A stretch of DNA of 64,000 nt from Corynebacterium dentalis (lineage in GTDB: Bacteria > Actinomycetota > Actinomycetes > Mycobacteriales > Mycobacteriaceae). Below, in pieces: positions 9,180 through 17,182 of the stretch. A program made the translations under genes and the position numbers. The stretch covers positions 1 through 64,000 of the forward strand of contig NZ_OCTS01000004.1 in NCBI RefSeq assembly GCF_900232865.1, in the 5' to 3' direction. Each line of letters starts with the position of its first letter. Within the stretch, counting starts at the first letter, position 1. The notes beneath the pieces are model-generated. The model did not search any database, was not told the origin of the DNA, and saw nothing but the letters and a program-made list of their open reading frames with translations.

Positions 9180-9712
9180 CCTGGCAAGCCATGTAACGAT
9201 CGGCTAATCCGCGCAATTGAGCGCAAGATCAAACGGAAGCTGCCGGACGACTACGCAGAATTCTTAAAGAACACAAGTAGTGGCATAGTCAGTCTAAAAA
9301 ATTGTGTTCTCGAAGATGTTTACCTGCCTTCCGAGGTAGAGCTCGGCAGCAAGCTGGACCAGATTTTCGGAAATTTCAGTGATTTTCTCTCTAAATTGCG
9401 GCCATCTCCGGGCTACAAAGAGGTCGAACGATCTCCTTACGATGGGCAAGAGGGAATACACGCCGCCTGTGAAGGCCAAATCGCAGATCTTCTTGGAAGA
9501 AGTCTCAAACCGAAGGCCCAGATTTCTACATTGATGACCTACTCCTTCACAGCTTCATTACATCTAAAGGTTGGTCGGCGGTTCAATTTTTTGATGCAGT
9601 CATCAATGAATGGTGGAAAAGCCGAACTGAAGTTGGCGTCCTAATAGAAACCCCCCACGGATTTAAACTAAGTGAAGAGTACGTTAGAGGAACCGTGAAT
9701 TTATTTAGTTAA
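9180..9712 (+). pseudogene. Decayed SUKH (SMI1/KNR4-type) immunity gene
   Basis: Read in one frame, 9201-9390 encodes IERKIKRKLPDDYAEFLK and LEDVYLPSEVELGSKLDQIF, typical of the SUKH domain used as an immunity protein against contact-dependent and polymorphic toxins. The homology then continues in a second frame (LTMGKREYTPPVKAKSQIF near 9435-9490) and ends in a third (DFYIDDLLLHSF then TPHGFKLSEEYVRG, to the TAA at 9710-9712). At least two frameshifts are needed and no start codon precedes the first segment, where TAG lies at 9177-9179. It is therefore a relic. GC is lower than in the neighbours. No toxin gene remains beside it. Confidence 0.65.
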
Positions 9713-9763
9713 CATCACTCGATAAAATCTAAGTGTTCGCCAAAACGAACCGCAGCCCTCACT

Positions 9764-10236
9764 TCATCGAGCCTGCTGCAAATAGCTGTACAGCGTTGTT
9801 CGCCCCACCCCAAGACGACGTGCGACTTCCGATTTCGGCACACCAGAATCCGCCCACTCGTGCGCCTAAGTGAATTGATCATCGGTAAGCACACGGGCAC
9901 GACCCTTACACACACCACGCTCTTTCGCCCGGGCAATTCCTTTTGATTGGCGCTCTCGGATGATGGAACGTTCAAACTCCGCCACCGAACCCAATAGTCC
10001 CAGCATCAATCTGGCTATTGGGGTCGAGTCCTTCGAGTAGATCTGCCCTTCCATGAGGAATTTCACCGCGCCCTCCTTTGCTAACCAGCTCGTCAACAAT
10101 GGAATACATATCCATCAGTGAGCGCACGCACCGATCTATTTACGTGACGTTAAGCAGTTCTCCCGCATGGACATACCGCATCGCCTCATCAAGACCTAGC
10201 AGCTCACGCGATCCACCGCCGGCCTTATCTGTGTAT
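9764..10236 (-). pseudogene. Decayed serine recombinase (Tn3-type resolvase)
   Basis: Minus-strand translation gives pieces of a TnpR-like resolvase in order: YTDKAGGGSR, then ELLNVT, an in-frame TAA at 10140-10142, then IDRCVRSLMDMYSIVDELV. After a frameshift it continues AVKFLMEGQIYSKDSTPIAR, LMLGLLGSVAEFERSIIRER and KGRARVLTDDQFT, then a TAG at 9866-9868. The last piece is the C-terminal HTH (SEVARRLGVGRTTLYSYLQ) to TGA at 9764. The N-terminal catalytic serine segment is missing. It is the trace of a transposon that once sat between the menaquinone and rhamnose loci and may have brought the SUKH relic. Confidence 0.8.
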
Positions 10237-10326
10237 TAAGTAAAGACCTTCTCCGCCTAGAGTAGCCCTATCTGACGATAAAGATTCTGATTTTTCGAAC
10301 TTGCCCGGGTAAATGAAGAACCCCAA
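10237..10326. other. Short remnant spacer
   Basis: Ninety bases between the resolvase relic and the phosphotransferase gene. I see no further transposon end, inverted repeat or open frame in it. Confidence 0.4.
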
Positions 10327-11451
10327 CTACTCCAGCTCTACCCGCGGCGAGTGCCCTGTGCGGTAGTGATCTATCAATAGAAACACGTTGTCCCACCGCT
10401 TGAAAGCCTGTGCGCGCTCCAACAGCGGCGGTTCTGCCTCGTGGTGAGGCGCCCCAGCCTTGAGAGCTTCCTCGGAGACCATCCCGGGGAATTCCGGCGC
10501 GATGTCCGCCAAGTGTGCGTAGTCCAGTGCAGGGTCGCCGATGGTCATATCGGAAAAGTCGATCACGCCCACGCCGTCGGTGGGGCTCCACAACACGTGA
10601 TCCGGAATCAGCTCGCCGTGGGTGAGGCAACGCTGCTGGTGCGGGCGACGAATCAGGCTCTCTACTTCAGCAAAAATTTCCCGAACGGTTGCCATCTCTC
10701 GAGCACTCAGATTTGGCTCCAGGTAGACAGGGGCGCGCCGCTTCATCAGCGCAAGCTTGCCAGGAAGGGAGCGAGCGGAGGTGTTGAGCTGCGCCGTTTT
10801 TTCCCCATCAGTCCACCACGATTCCACGTTGCGCACCGGCACCAAGTCCGGATCTAGGCTGCGCAGACCAGCCAGCATGCTTCCCAATTGAGTAGCAGCC
10901 CATGCTCGATCCTCGGCAGACATCGCATCCCATACCTGCCGTGTCATGGGCTCGCCGTGCACGTTGGTCTGCATGGTCAACATCAGCGGCTGATCCGTTC
11001 CGAACGTGCCGCGCACGTAGGACTGGCGTACCGTTCCTGGAACGCGCACAGCGTTGAGCTTGTGCGGATCACACACTTGGCCATGACCGAGACCACCGCT
11101 GCCACGCTGCCCATCGCCCAGGGCATCCACCGCAGAATTCACCGCCCGGACTGCGGCAAAGCGCAGCTTGGACAGCTGCGCCACCACAGCGGATTCCAGC
11201 GGAGCCTGCACGCGGTAGTCCTCGGCATAGGGCACGCGGATGACCACCGTCTCGGGGATCATGTCCGCCAGCTCGCCTTCGTGCGAACTCACCCCATGCA
11301 GTTTCACCACGGCGTGATCCATGCCCTGATCCGGCACGCTCACGGATTCCCACGTGAGGTCACGCCAGGTGCGGCTGACAAGATCTGCAAGGCTATCTGG
11401 GTGGACGCGCAGGCCGTGGGATCCCGCTTCAGGCTGATGTTGACTGGTCAT
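10327..11451 (-). CDS. Phosphotransferase-like protein (APH/choline kinase fold) with altered active site
   Basis: A 374-residue protein of the aminoglycoside/choline-kinase fold. The N-lobe shows VVIRVPYAEDYRVQAPLESA near residue 70-90. The catalytic-loop equivalent HGELIPDHVLW is near 290, and the metal motif GVIDFSDMTIGDPALDYAHL follows near 305. The usual loop is HxDxxPxN. Here the catalytic Asp is Glu and the Asn is His, so kinase activity is uncertain. ATG at 11451 lies 3 bases after the rmlA stop, so it is translated from the rmlC-rmlA transcript. That context suggests a role with nucleotide sugars or cell-wall glycans rather than antibiotic resistance. The substrate cannot be told from sequence. 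Confidence 0.75.
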   Translation of the reverse strand: MTSQHQPEAGSHGLRVHPDSLADLVSRTWRDLTWESVSVPDQGMDHAVVKLHGVSSHEGELADMIPETVVIRVPYAEDYRVQAPLESAVVAQLSKLRFAAVRAVNSAVDALGDGQRGSGGLGHGQVCDPHKLNAVRVPGTVRQSYVRGTFGTDQPLMLTMQTNVHGEPMTRQVWDAMSAEDRAWAATQLGSMLAGLRSLDPDLVPVRNVESWWTDGEKTAQLNTSARSLPGKLALMKRRAPVYLEPNLSAREMATVREIFAEVESLIRRPHQQRCLTHGELIPDHVLWSPTDGVGVIDFSDMTIGDPALDYAHLADIAPEFPGMVSEEALKAGAPHHEAEPPLLERAQAFKRWDNVFLLIDHYRTGHSPRVELE

Positions 11452-11454
11452 GTT

Positions 11455-12327
11455 CTAGCGCTTACCTCGCTTCAACAAGTCTTCCAAGTAGCGGCCATAG
11501 CCACTCTTCACCAAACGCGCGGCGGCCGCTGCTAGCTCTTCATCCGAGATGTAGTCCATCCGCCACGCGACTTCCTCAGGACAGCTGACCTTCAGGCCCT
11601 GCCGCTTTTCGATGGCACGCACGAAGTCTCCGGCTGCCGCCAGATCATCCACCGTGCCCGTATCCAGCCATGCCGTGCCACGTGGCAAAACCTCCACGTG
11701 TAGCCGGTTTTCTTCCAAATAGCTGCGGTTCACATCGGTAATTTCCAGCTCGCCCCGCGCACTCGGCACCAGCGATTTAGCGATGTCCACCACATCATTG
11801 GAATAGAAGTACAACCCAGGCACAGCGAATTGAGACTTGGGTTCCTCGGGCTTTTCCTCAATGCTCAAGGCCTTGCCCTGCTCATCGAAGTCCACCACTC
11901 CATAAGCCTGTGGCTCTGCCACCCAATAGGCAAAGATGGTGCCGCCTTCTGGCTCCGCGAAGCGGCGCAACTGTGTGCCCAGACCAGCGCCGTAGAAGAT
12001 GTTGTCTCCCAACACCAACGCCACGGAATCCTCGCCGATAAAGTCTTCGCCCACGATGAACGCTTCCGCCAGCCCGTTCGGCGCATCCTGCACCGCGTAG
12101 GTGATGCTCACGCCAAACTGAGAGCCGTCACCCAACAAGCGCTGAAACTGCTCCGCGTCTTCCGCGCGCGTGATCACCAAGATCTCGCGGATTCCCGCCA
12201 GCATCAGGGTGGTCAGCGGGTAGTAGATCATGGGCTTGTCGTAGACGGGAACCAGCTGCTTCGACAGCGTTTCGGTGATGGGCCATAGGCGGGAGCCCGT
12301 CCCACCAGCCAGGATGATGCCTTTCAC
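11455..12327 (-). CDS. rmlA: RmlA, glucose-1-phosphate thymidylyltransferase
   Basis: A 290-residue nucleotidyltransferase making dTDP-glucose from glucose-1-phosphate and dTTP, the first step of dTDP-rhamnose synthesis for the arabinogalactan linker. It has [20 protein letters not shown] at the N-terminus, [16 protein letters not shown] near residue 25, [13 protein letters not shown] near 105 and the product-site [11 protein letters not shown] near 220. GTG at 12327 is chosen because it overlaps the rmlC stop as GTGA. GTG at 12348 would add seven residues inside rmlC. The length is normal. rmlC lies directly upstream and the phosphotransferase-like gene follows 3 bases downstream. Confidence 0.93.
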   Translation of the reverse strand: MKGIILAGGTGSRLWPITETLSKQLVPVYDKPMIYYPLTTLMLAGIREILVITRAEDAEQFQRLLGDGSQFGVSITYAVQDAPNGLAEAFIVGEDFIGEDSVALVLGDNIFYGAGLGTQLRRFAEPEGGTIFAYWVAEPQAYGVVDFDEQGKALSIEEKPEEPKSQFAVPGLYFYSNDVVDIAKSLVPSARGELEITDVNRSYLEENRLHVEVLPRGTAWLDTGTVDDLAAAGDFVRAIEKRQGLKVSCPEEVAWRMDYISDEELAAAAARLVKSGYGRYLEDLLKRGKR

Positions 12328-13025
12328 TCGTCCGCTGCTTCTTCCCACTCATCGGCGGCGTGCAGCGCCTCCTGCCAGGCGTCGCGCAATTCCTTTTCCC
12401 ATCCGCGCACGTCGTTCCACGTGGCCAAACGGTCAGTGACCGCAGACAGTTCTGGCGCTGCCGCATCTTTCTCAGATAGCACAGCCTGGTCCTGCGCGAT
12501 GCCCCAGTCGATGGCGAGTGTGGCGTCGAAAGGATTGATTTCGAACTCACGCTCCGGGTTGTAGGCCTCGGTGACCAGGTAACTCACGGTGGCCTCGTCG
12601 GAGGTTGCCGTGAACCCATGCCCGACGCCAAGGGGCACGAACACACCCGCGTTATTCTCCGCATTTAACTCAATAACCACGTGCTTGCCGTAGGTTGGCG
12701 AGCCCTTGCGCACGTCGACTAGGACGTCACGCACGGATCCTGCCACGCAGGTCACGAACTTGGCCTGGCCAGGAGGAACCTCAGCCAGGTGAATTCCGCG
12801 GACCACGTTCTCCTGCGAACGCGAAAGATTCGCCTGGGCCACGTCAAAGGGGTACCCCAGATACTCGGTGAACTGCTCGGTGCGGAACCACTCGTGGAAG
12901 CTGCCGCGGTCATCCCCAAACACTCGTGGCGTGTACAGCCACGCTTCCTTGATGGGCAAAGGGGTGATGCTGCCGGGCTCGATGTCCGCGGCGGAAAAGT
13001 CCAAGGCATTCTCGCTGGAAGTCAT
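12324..13025 (-). CDS. rmlC: RmlC, dTDP-4-dehydrorhamnose 3,5-epimerase
   Basis: A cupin epimerase of about 233 residues. It shows [20 protein letters not shown] near residue 30, [20 protein letters not shown] near 65 (the catalytic His is in RGIH), [18 protein letters not shown] near 100 and [20 protein letters not shown] near 135. After the epimerase domain comes a 45-residue acidic helical tail. In some corynebacteria RmlC is fused to the reductase RmlD. Here the RmlD half is absent and no rmlD is in the window. Start: ATG at 13025 gives the family N-terminus, but its GGGGG is only one base away. GTG at 13067, right after the upstream stop, is the alternative. Confidence 0.88.
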   Translation of the reverse strand: MTSSENALDFSAADIEPGSITPLPIKEAWLYTPRVFGDDRGSFHEWFRTEQFTEYLGYPFDVAQANLSRSQENVVRGIHLAEVPPGQAKFVTCVAGSVRDVLVDVRKGSPTYGKHVVIELNAENNAGVFVPLGVGHGFTATSDEATVSYLVTEAYNPEREFEINPFDATLAIDWGIAQDQAVLSEKDAAAPELSAVTDRLATWNDVRGWEKELRDAWQEALHAADEWEEAADE

Positions 13026-13070
13026 GCCCCCTACTCTATCGACTGCCCGGGACAACGATCCGCGCACACG

Positions 13071-13826
13071 CTAGTGGTAGCAGGCAATCGGGCCGTGAGG
13101 GCCATCGAGGATGCTCACGGGCGTATCGAAAATTCGCGTCAGCGTCTCTTCATTCATGATGGTGCTCACCTCCGCGAACTCCACGATTTTGCCATCCTTG
13201 ACGGCACAAATGTGGTCTGCGTAGCGGGCAGCGAAGTTGATATCGTGCAACACCACCAAGATGGTGCGACCGAACTCCCGCGCCGCACTCGCCAAGTGCT
13301 GCATCATCTGGACAGAGTGGGCGATGTCCAGATTGTTCAGCGGTTCATCCAGCAGCACATAGTCCGTTTCTTGGCACAGCACCATGGCCACGTAGGCGCG
13401 TTGCCGCTGGCCGCCAGAGAGCTGATCCAGGTATCGATTTTCCAGCGCGGTGAGACCCAAGAAATCGATGTACTGCGAGATGATTTCTTCGTCTCTCTTC
13501 GTCAGCCGACCCTGTGAATACGGGAACCGCCCGAAGCCGACCAGCTGGCGAACCGTGAGCTTGGTGATGAAGTGGTTTTCCTGCCGCAGGATGGACAGCA
13601 CCTTGGCCAGGTCTTTCGATTTTGAATTAGCGACGTCAAACCCCGCCACATCAATGACCCCCTCATCGATGTCCAGGAGGCGACCGATCATGGTGAGCAG
13701 GGTGGACTTTCCGGCACCGTTGGGTCCAATGAATGCCGTGATGCCACCCGCGGGGATGTCCAGGCTCACCGGACCGATGCCGGTTTCCTCGCCGTACTGC
13801 TTGTAGACCTTGTCTAGAGAAATCAC
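13071..13826 (-). CDS. Siderophore ABC transporter ATP-binding protein (FecE/FatE type)
   Basis: A 251-residue ABC ATPase with Walker A GPNGAGKSTLLT near residue 36, Q-loop ILRQENHFITKL near 80, signature LSGGQRQRAYVAM near 135, Walker B DYVLLDEPLNNLD near 155 and H-loop VVLHDINFAARYAD near 188. It energises the two FecCD-type permeases encoded just upstream. Its ATG overlaps the upstream permease stop by 4 bases (13823-13826). The ferric-siderophore substrate is inferred from the binding protein, which resembles FatB/CeuE. It is the last gene of the four-gene unit and ends 45 bases before rmlC on the same strand, so read-through into the rhamnose genes is possible. Confidence 0.9.
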   Translation of the reverse strand: MISLDKVYKQYGEETGIGPVSLDIPAGGITAFIGPNGAGKSTLLTMIGRLLDIDEGVIDVAGFDVANSKSKDLAKVLSILRQENHFITKLTVRQLVGFGRFPYSQGRLTKRDEEIISQYIDFLGLTALENRYLDQLSGGQRQRAYVAMVLCQETDYVLLDEPLNNLDIAHSVQMMQHLASAAREFGRTILVVLHDINFAARYADHICAVKDGKIVEFAEVSTIMNEETLTRIFDTPVSILDGPHGPIACYH

Positions 13827-14875
13827 AGTGACCCCTTTCGCAGAAGTACCACTAAGAACAGTGCTCCACCCACCAATTCGATGATGATAGATACCGCGCC
13901 TTGAGCAGAAAAGACGTTATTCATCAGGAAATATGCCCCTGCAAGCACCACGAAACCAATGACTACGGACAGCGGGAACAGGTAGCGGTGATCCGACGTG
14001 CCCGCGAGCTGATACGTCAGGGTGGCCACCAAAAATCCGAGGAAGCTCATGGGCCCCACCAGAGCCGTAGACACAGTGATCAGCACCGTGACAAGCACCA
14101 AGACATAAATGGAAAGCGCCTGGTGGCGAAGCCCCAGATTCACTGCTGCATCCCGCCCCAACGCAAGCACGTTGAGCTTGTGGGACGAAACAATCAGCAG
14201 CACGCCGGCGCACACCACCACGGGGATAGCGATGGGATAGAAATCTGGATCTGCGTTATTGACGGAGCCGAACAACCGGGCGGTGAGCAGATCAAACTCG
14301 CTGGGTGTGAGTACGCGCTGCATGAAGGTTGATATGGAACCGAGACCCCCACCGATCACCACGCCGATGAGCAGCATTGCATGCATATTGGAGTTCTTAC
14401 CGGTCAACATCCATCCGTACAGCAACAGGGCCAGACCCACCATCAGCACAATCTGGAACACAAACGTGCCCAATGTGCGCGCAGCGATCAATCCCGTGGC
14501 ACCACCGATGAAAACAGTGGTGGTGTGAATGGCCACGTACAGCGCTTCGAAACCCATGATGGAGGGCGTGATAATCCGATTGTTAGTCACCGTCTGGAAA
14601 CCAATGGTGGCCAGCGCATGGCAGACCGCCACTACGGCGATGGCGATCACGGAATTCAAACGGCGCTCAGCCAGAAGCCAGAACTGTGGTGTTCCCACGG
14701 GCATGGGGTTGCCGTAGGCCAGTAGCCCACCGCCGCACCCCACGGCAGCAATCAGTAAAACAATCAACAATGCCCAGTAGCGATTGCGCACGCGAACCGA
14801 GTGGAAAGCGCCAGATCGCCCCTGCGTGCGGCGAGACGTGGAGGGAGCGGAGGTGACGTCGAGCAAATTAGCCAC
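13823..14875 (-). CDS. Siderophore ABC permease, FecCD family (second subunit)
   Basis: About 350 residues with nine to ten hydrophobic spans, typical of FecCD/BtuC permeases. It carries the conserved GPMSFLGFLVATLTYQLAG coupling-loop region near residue 275 and LVGGALFLVVLL at the C-terminus. GTG at 14875 is preferred because it overlaps the stop of the first permease by 8 bases. The frame is open to TTG at 14893, which would lie inside the neighbour. It pairs with the 14868-15917 product as a heterodimeric channel, an arrangement usual in FatCD/CeuBC systems. Confidence 0.88.
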   Translation of the reverse strand: MANLLDVTSAPSTSRRTQGRSGAFHSVRVRNRYWALLIVLLIAAVGCGGGLLAYGNPMPVGTPQFWLLAERRLNSVIAIAVVAVCHALATIGFQTVTNNRIITPSIMGFEALYVAIHTTTVFIGGATGLIAARTLGTFVFQIVLMVGLALLLYGWMLTGKNSNMHAMLLIGVVIGGGLGSISTFMQRVLTPSEFDLLTARLFGSVNNADPDFYPIAIPVVVCAGVLLIVSSHKLNVLALGRDAAVNLGLRHQALSIYVLVLVTVLITVSTALVGPMSFLGFLVATLTYQLAGTSDHRYLFPLSVVIGFVVLAGAYFLMNNVFSAQGAVSIIIELVGGALFLVVLLRKGSL

Positions 14876-15917
14876 GGTTGACCTGCTTAACAATCAAGAC
14901 AACAAAGACAACCGCGCCCACAATGCCCAGCACCACGGACACGGGGATTTCAAACGGCGAAATGACTAGGCGTGCGAGGATATCGCAGGCGGTAACAATC
15001 GCGATGCCTGCCAGACCCACCCACGGCAAGTTGGAGCGCAGATCATCCCCGCGCAACATCGAGACCACGTTGGGGACGATGAGCCCGAGGAACGGCAAGT
15101 TCCCCACCACCACAGTCACCACACCCGTCGCAATGGCGATCAGCCCGGTGCCCACGAACACCACGCGCTGGTAGTTCAGTCCCACGTTGGTCGCCACATC
15201 CTCGCCAAGCCCGGCGATGGACAGGCGATCAGCAAGAAAGAATACGGCAACGACTACAAGCAAGACGATCCACAGGAATTCGTATTGTCCCTTGTAGACA
15301 GAGGTAAAGCTGCCTGCAAACCAGATGGTCAGCGATTGCAGCATGTCCGTCTGCAAGGCGAAGAAGGTGGATACGGCACTGACCACGGCGCCCAACATGA
15401 TGCCGACGATTGGCACCACCAGCGACGAGCGCAAAGAGATGCGGCGGAGAATGAGGAAGAACACCATCGCTCCCACGAAGGCGGCCACCACCGCGCCGCC
15501 CATGCGGGCCAGGATCGAGGCTCCTGGGAACAGCACCATCACGGTTAGCAGTCCCAGTCCAGCCCATTCCGTGGTGCCCGTGGTGGTGGGAGATACAAAG
15601 CGGTTTTGCGTCAGCATCTGCATTACCAGCCCGGACATCGCCATGGCCGCGCCCGCCAGCACCAACGCGATGGTGCGCGGCACGCGGGTGATGCCAAACA
15701 TCTCCCATCCCCGTTCGCCTTCCAGGATGCTGTACTCGCCGACCGTCAAAGACACAGCCAGCAATCCCAGCACCACGACGACGCCGATCAGCAGGTTCTT
15801 ATCGAACAGCTGGGCTGCGCGGGTGGTGCGGGTAGTAGAGCTGGGCTGGTTGGCTGTGGCGGTGGTGCTGTTGCTGGCGCTGCTTGCAGTACTGCTAGAT
15901 GAGCGGGCTGAATGCAT
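14868..15917 (-). CDS. Siderophore ABC permease, FecCD family (first subunit)
   Basis: A 349-residue permease with an unusual Ser/Thr/Asn-rich N-terminal tail of about 35 residues before the first span (LLIGVVVVLGLLAVSLTVGE). The conserved MSGLVMQMLTQNRFVSPTTTG lies near residue 95, where other FecCD proteins have QxxxRNPLAxP, and NLPFLGLIVPNVVSML is near 270. The Thr-rich segment is typical of FatD/CeuB-type siderophore permeases rather than BtuC. The ribosome-binding site is weak. It starts 44 bases after the binding-protein gene and is evidently in the same operon. Confidence 0.88.
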   Translation of the reverse strand: MHSARSSSSTASSASNSTTATANQPSSTTRTTRAAQLFDKNLLIGVVVVLGLLAVSLTVGEYSILEGERGWEMFGITRVPRTIALVLAGAAMAMSGLVMQMLTQNRFVSPTTTGTTEWAGLGLLTVMVLFPGASILARMGGAVVAAFVGAMVFFLILRRISLRSSLVVPIVGIMLGAVVSAVSTFFALQTDMLQSLTIWFAGSFTSVYKGQYEFLWIVLLVVVAVFFLADRLSIAGLGEDVATNVGLNYQRVVFVGTGLIAIATGVVTVVVGNLPFLGLIVPNVVSMLRGDDLRSNLPWVGLAGIAIVTACDILARLVISPFEIPVSVVLGIVGAVVFVVLIVKQVNRG

Positions 15918-15961
15918 TGAGAATCCGAAAAGAACGAGGGCGGGAAGGTCAGCGAGCTCCG

Positions 15962-16966
15962 TTAAGCGCTGTGCTTTTCGAAGGCGTCCGCCAGGTTGTT
16001 GAGAACTTCGGTGTACGTGATGATGTTTTCGTTGGTGTAGGTATCAACCGGTGCGAATATGATCTGCTGATCCTGGACAGCCTGGACGTCGCGTAGGGCT
16101 TCGTTGTTCTTAATCACATCCTGTGCGGGCATGTACTCGGGCTTGTCGGCCTCGCTGATGGCGCCGTCACGGTCCATAACCAGCATCCACGCTGGGTTAG
16201 CCTCCGCAATCGCTTCCACGGAGATGTCATCTCCTGTGTCACTGGTGGAGGATTCGTCCACCTCTAGTGCAGGTTTGAGCTCCAACCAGTCAAAGATTGG
16301 GCCCCAGAAGCGGCCCTTGGATGGAGCCACATAGCCGATTTCTCCACCGGAGACGTTCAGACCCATCACGGAAGACTGCCCGTCGTATCCCTGCTTGGCA
16401 CGTTCCAAAGCATCTTGGAAGTCATCGACCAGCCGCTGTGCTTCGTCTTGCTTGCCGAAGATCTCTCCCAGCGCGGTGGTGTGGCGGATGAGCTCTTGAT
16501 CCATGGGCTCTCCGTCCCGTGGTTCCAAATCCACGATGGCCGCATCTGGGTTCAGGGTGCGGATATCTTCATAGTGCTGTGCAAAGCGCTGGCCGTTGAC
16601 GATGAGATCCGGCTGGGCAGCAACCAGGGCCTCAAGGTCCGGTTCGCGGTGATTGCCGATATCCACGATGTCTTCGTTGTTCTTGTAGTTATCCACGGTT
16701 CGCGGGACGATCGGCTTGGGCGCAGCTACGAGGTTCACTCCCCACTGGTCAAGGATTTCAAAGCTACGGTTATCCGTAGCCACTACAGCAGCTGGCGAGA
16801 CCGGAACCGTCTGCGTTCCATGATTGTCCTGCACTTCAACAGTCTGATCCGCAGTGTCAGAGGAGTTGCTGCTATCTGCGGAGTCCTGCCCGGTAGATGA
16901 GCACCCTGCCAAAGCTAGGCTGGAGGCTAGAATAGTTGCTACAAGTATGAAGCGCTTATGTGCCAT
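15962..16966 (-). CDS. Siderophore-binding lipoprotein (FatB/CeuE type)
   Basis: A 334-residue type III solute-binding lipoprotein. The signal peptide ends at the lipobox LALAGC, with Cys at residue 22, followed by a Ser/Asp-rich linker. The mature domain begins QTVEVQDNHGTQTVPVSP, with NRSFEILDQWGVNLVAAPKP near 75, IVDIGNHREPDLEALVAAQP near 105 and a long backbone helix near 175-190. This resembles the catecholate-binding FatB/CeuE family; the exact siderophore is unknown. It is the first gene of a four-gene import operon. The upstream region shared with the divergent permease gene carries DtxR-like palindromes, so iron repression is likely. Confidence 0.88.
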   Translation of the reverse strand: MAHKRFILVATILASSLALAGCSSTGQDSADSSNSSDTADQTVEVQDNHGTQTVPVSPAAVVATDNRSFEILDQWGVNLVAAPKPIVPRTVDNYKNNEDIVDIGNHREPDLEALVAAQPDLIVNGQRFAQHYEDIRTLNPDAAIVDLEPRDGEPMDQELIRHTTALGEIFGKQDEAQRLVDDFQDALERAKQGYDGQSSVMGLNVSGGEIGYVAPSKGRFWGPIFDWLELKPALEVDESSTSDTGDDISVEAIAEANPAWMLVMDRDGAISEADKPEYMPAQDVIKNNEALRDVQAVQDQQIIFAPVDTYTNENIITYTEVLNNLADAFEKHSA

Positions 16967-17052
16967 GGTGAGTTGTTGATCCTTTGAAAGTGAACCTAGT
17001 AACTGGAAACGTCAGGTGATCATCAGCTGATCTTTACTCATCTCCGAACGAG

Positions 17053-17080
17053 TAAGTATGCGCTAACCTTACCTAGGTAA
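17053..17080. promoter_or_regulatory. Likely DtxR/iron operator
   Basis: On the minus strand TAAGGTTAGCGCATACTTA (17053-17071) agrees with the DtxR consensus TTAGGTTAGSCTAACCTAA in its left half and partly in its right. Beside it TTACCTAGGTAA (17069-17080) is a perfect 12-base palindrome. It lies about 90-110 bases upstream of the siderophore-binding lipoprotein gene and a similar distance upstream of the divergent MHS permease gene. Iron-dependent repression is inferred. Confidence 0.6.
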
Positions 17081-17182
17081 TGCTAACTTGGGAAATTCTC
17101 ACCATACGCTGGCCTTTTCCTGCTCTTCGAGATTTTTCCATTTTTATTACAACTTGATACAGCCCTGATAAATTCACTAGTC

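Noticed and set aside
9294-9479. Minus-strand frame of 61 codons
   Set aside because: Shadow of the SUKH relic; no ribosome-binding site or similarity.
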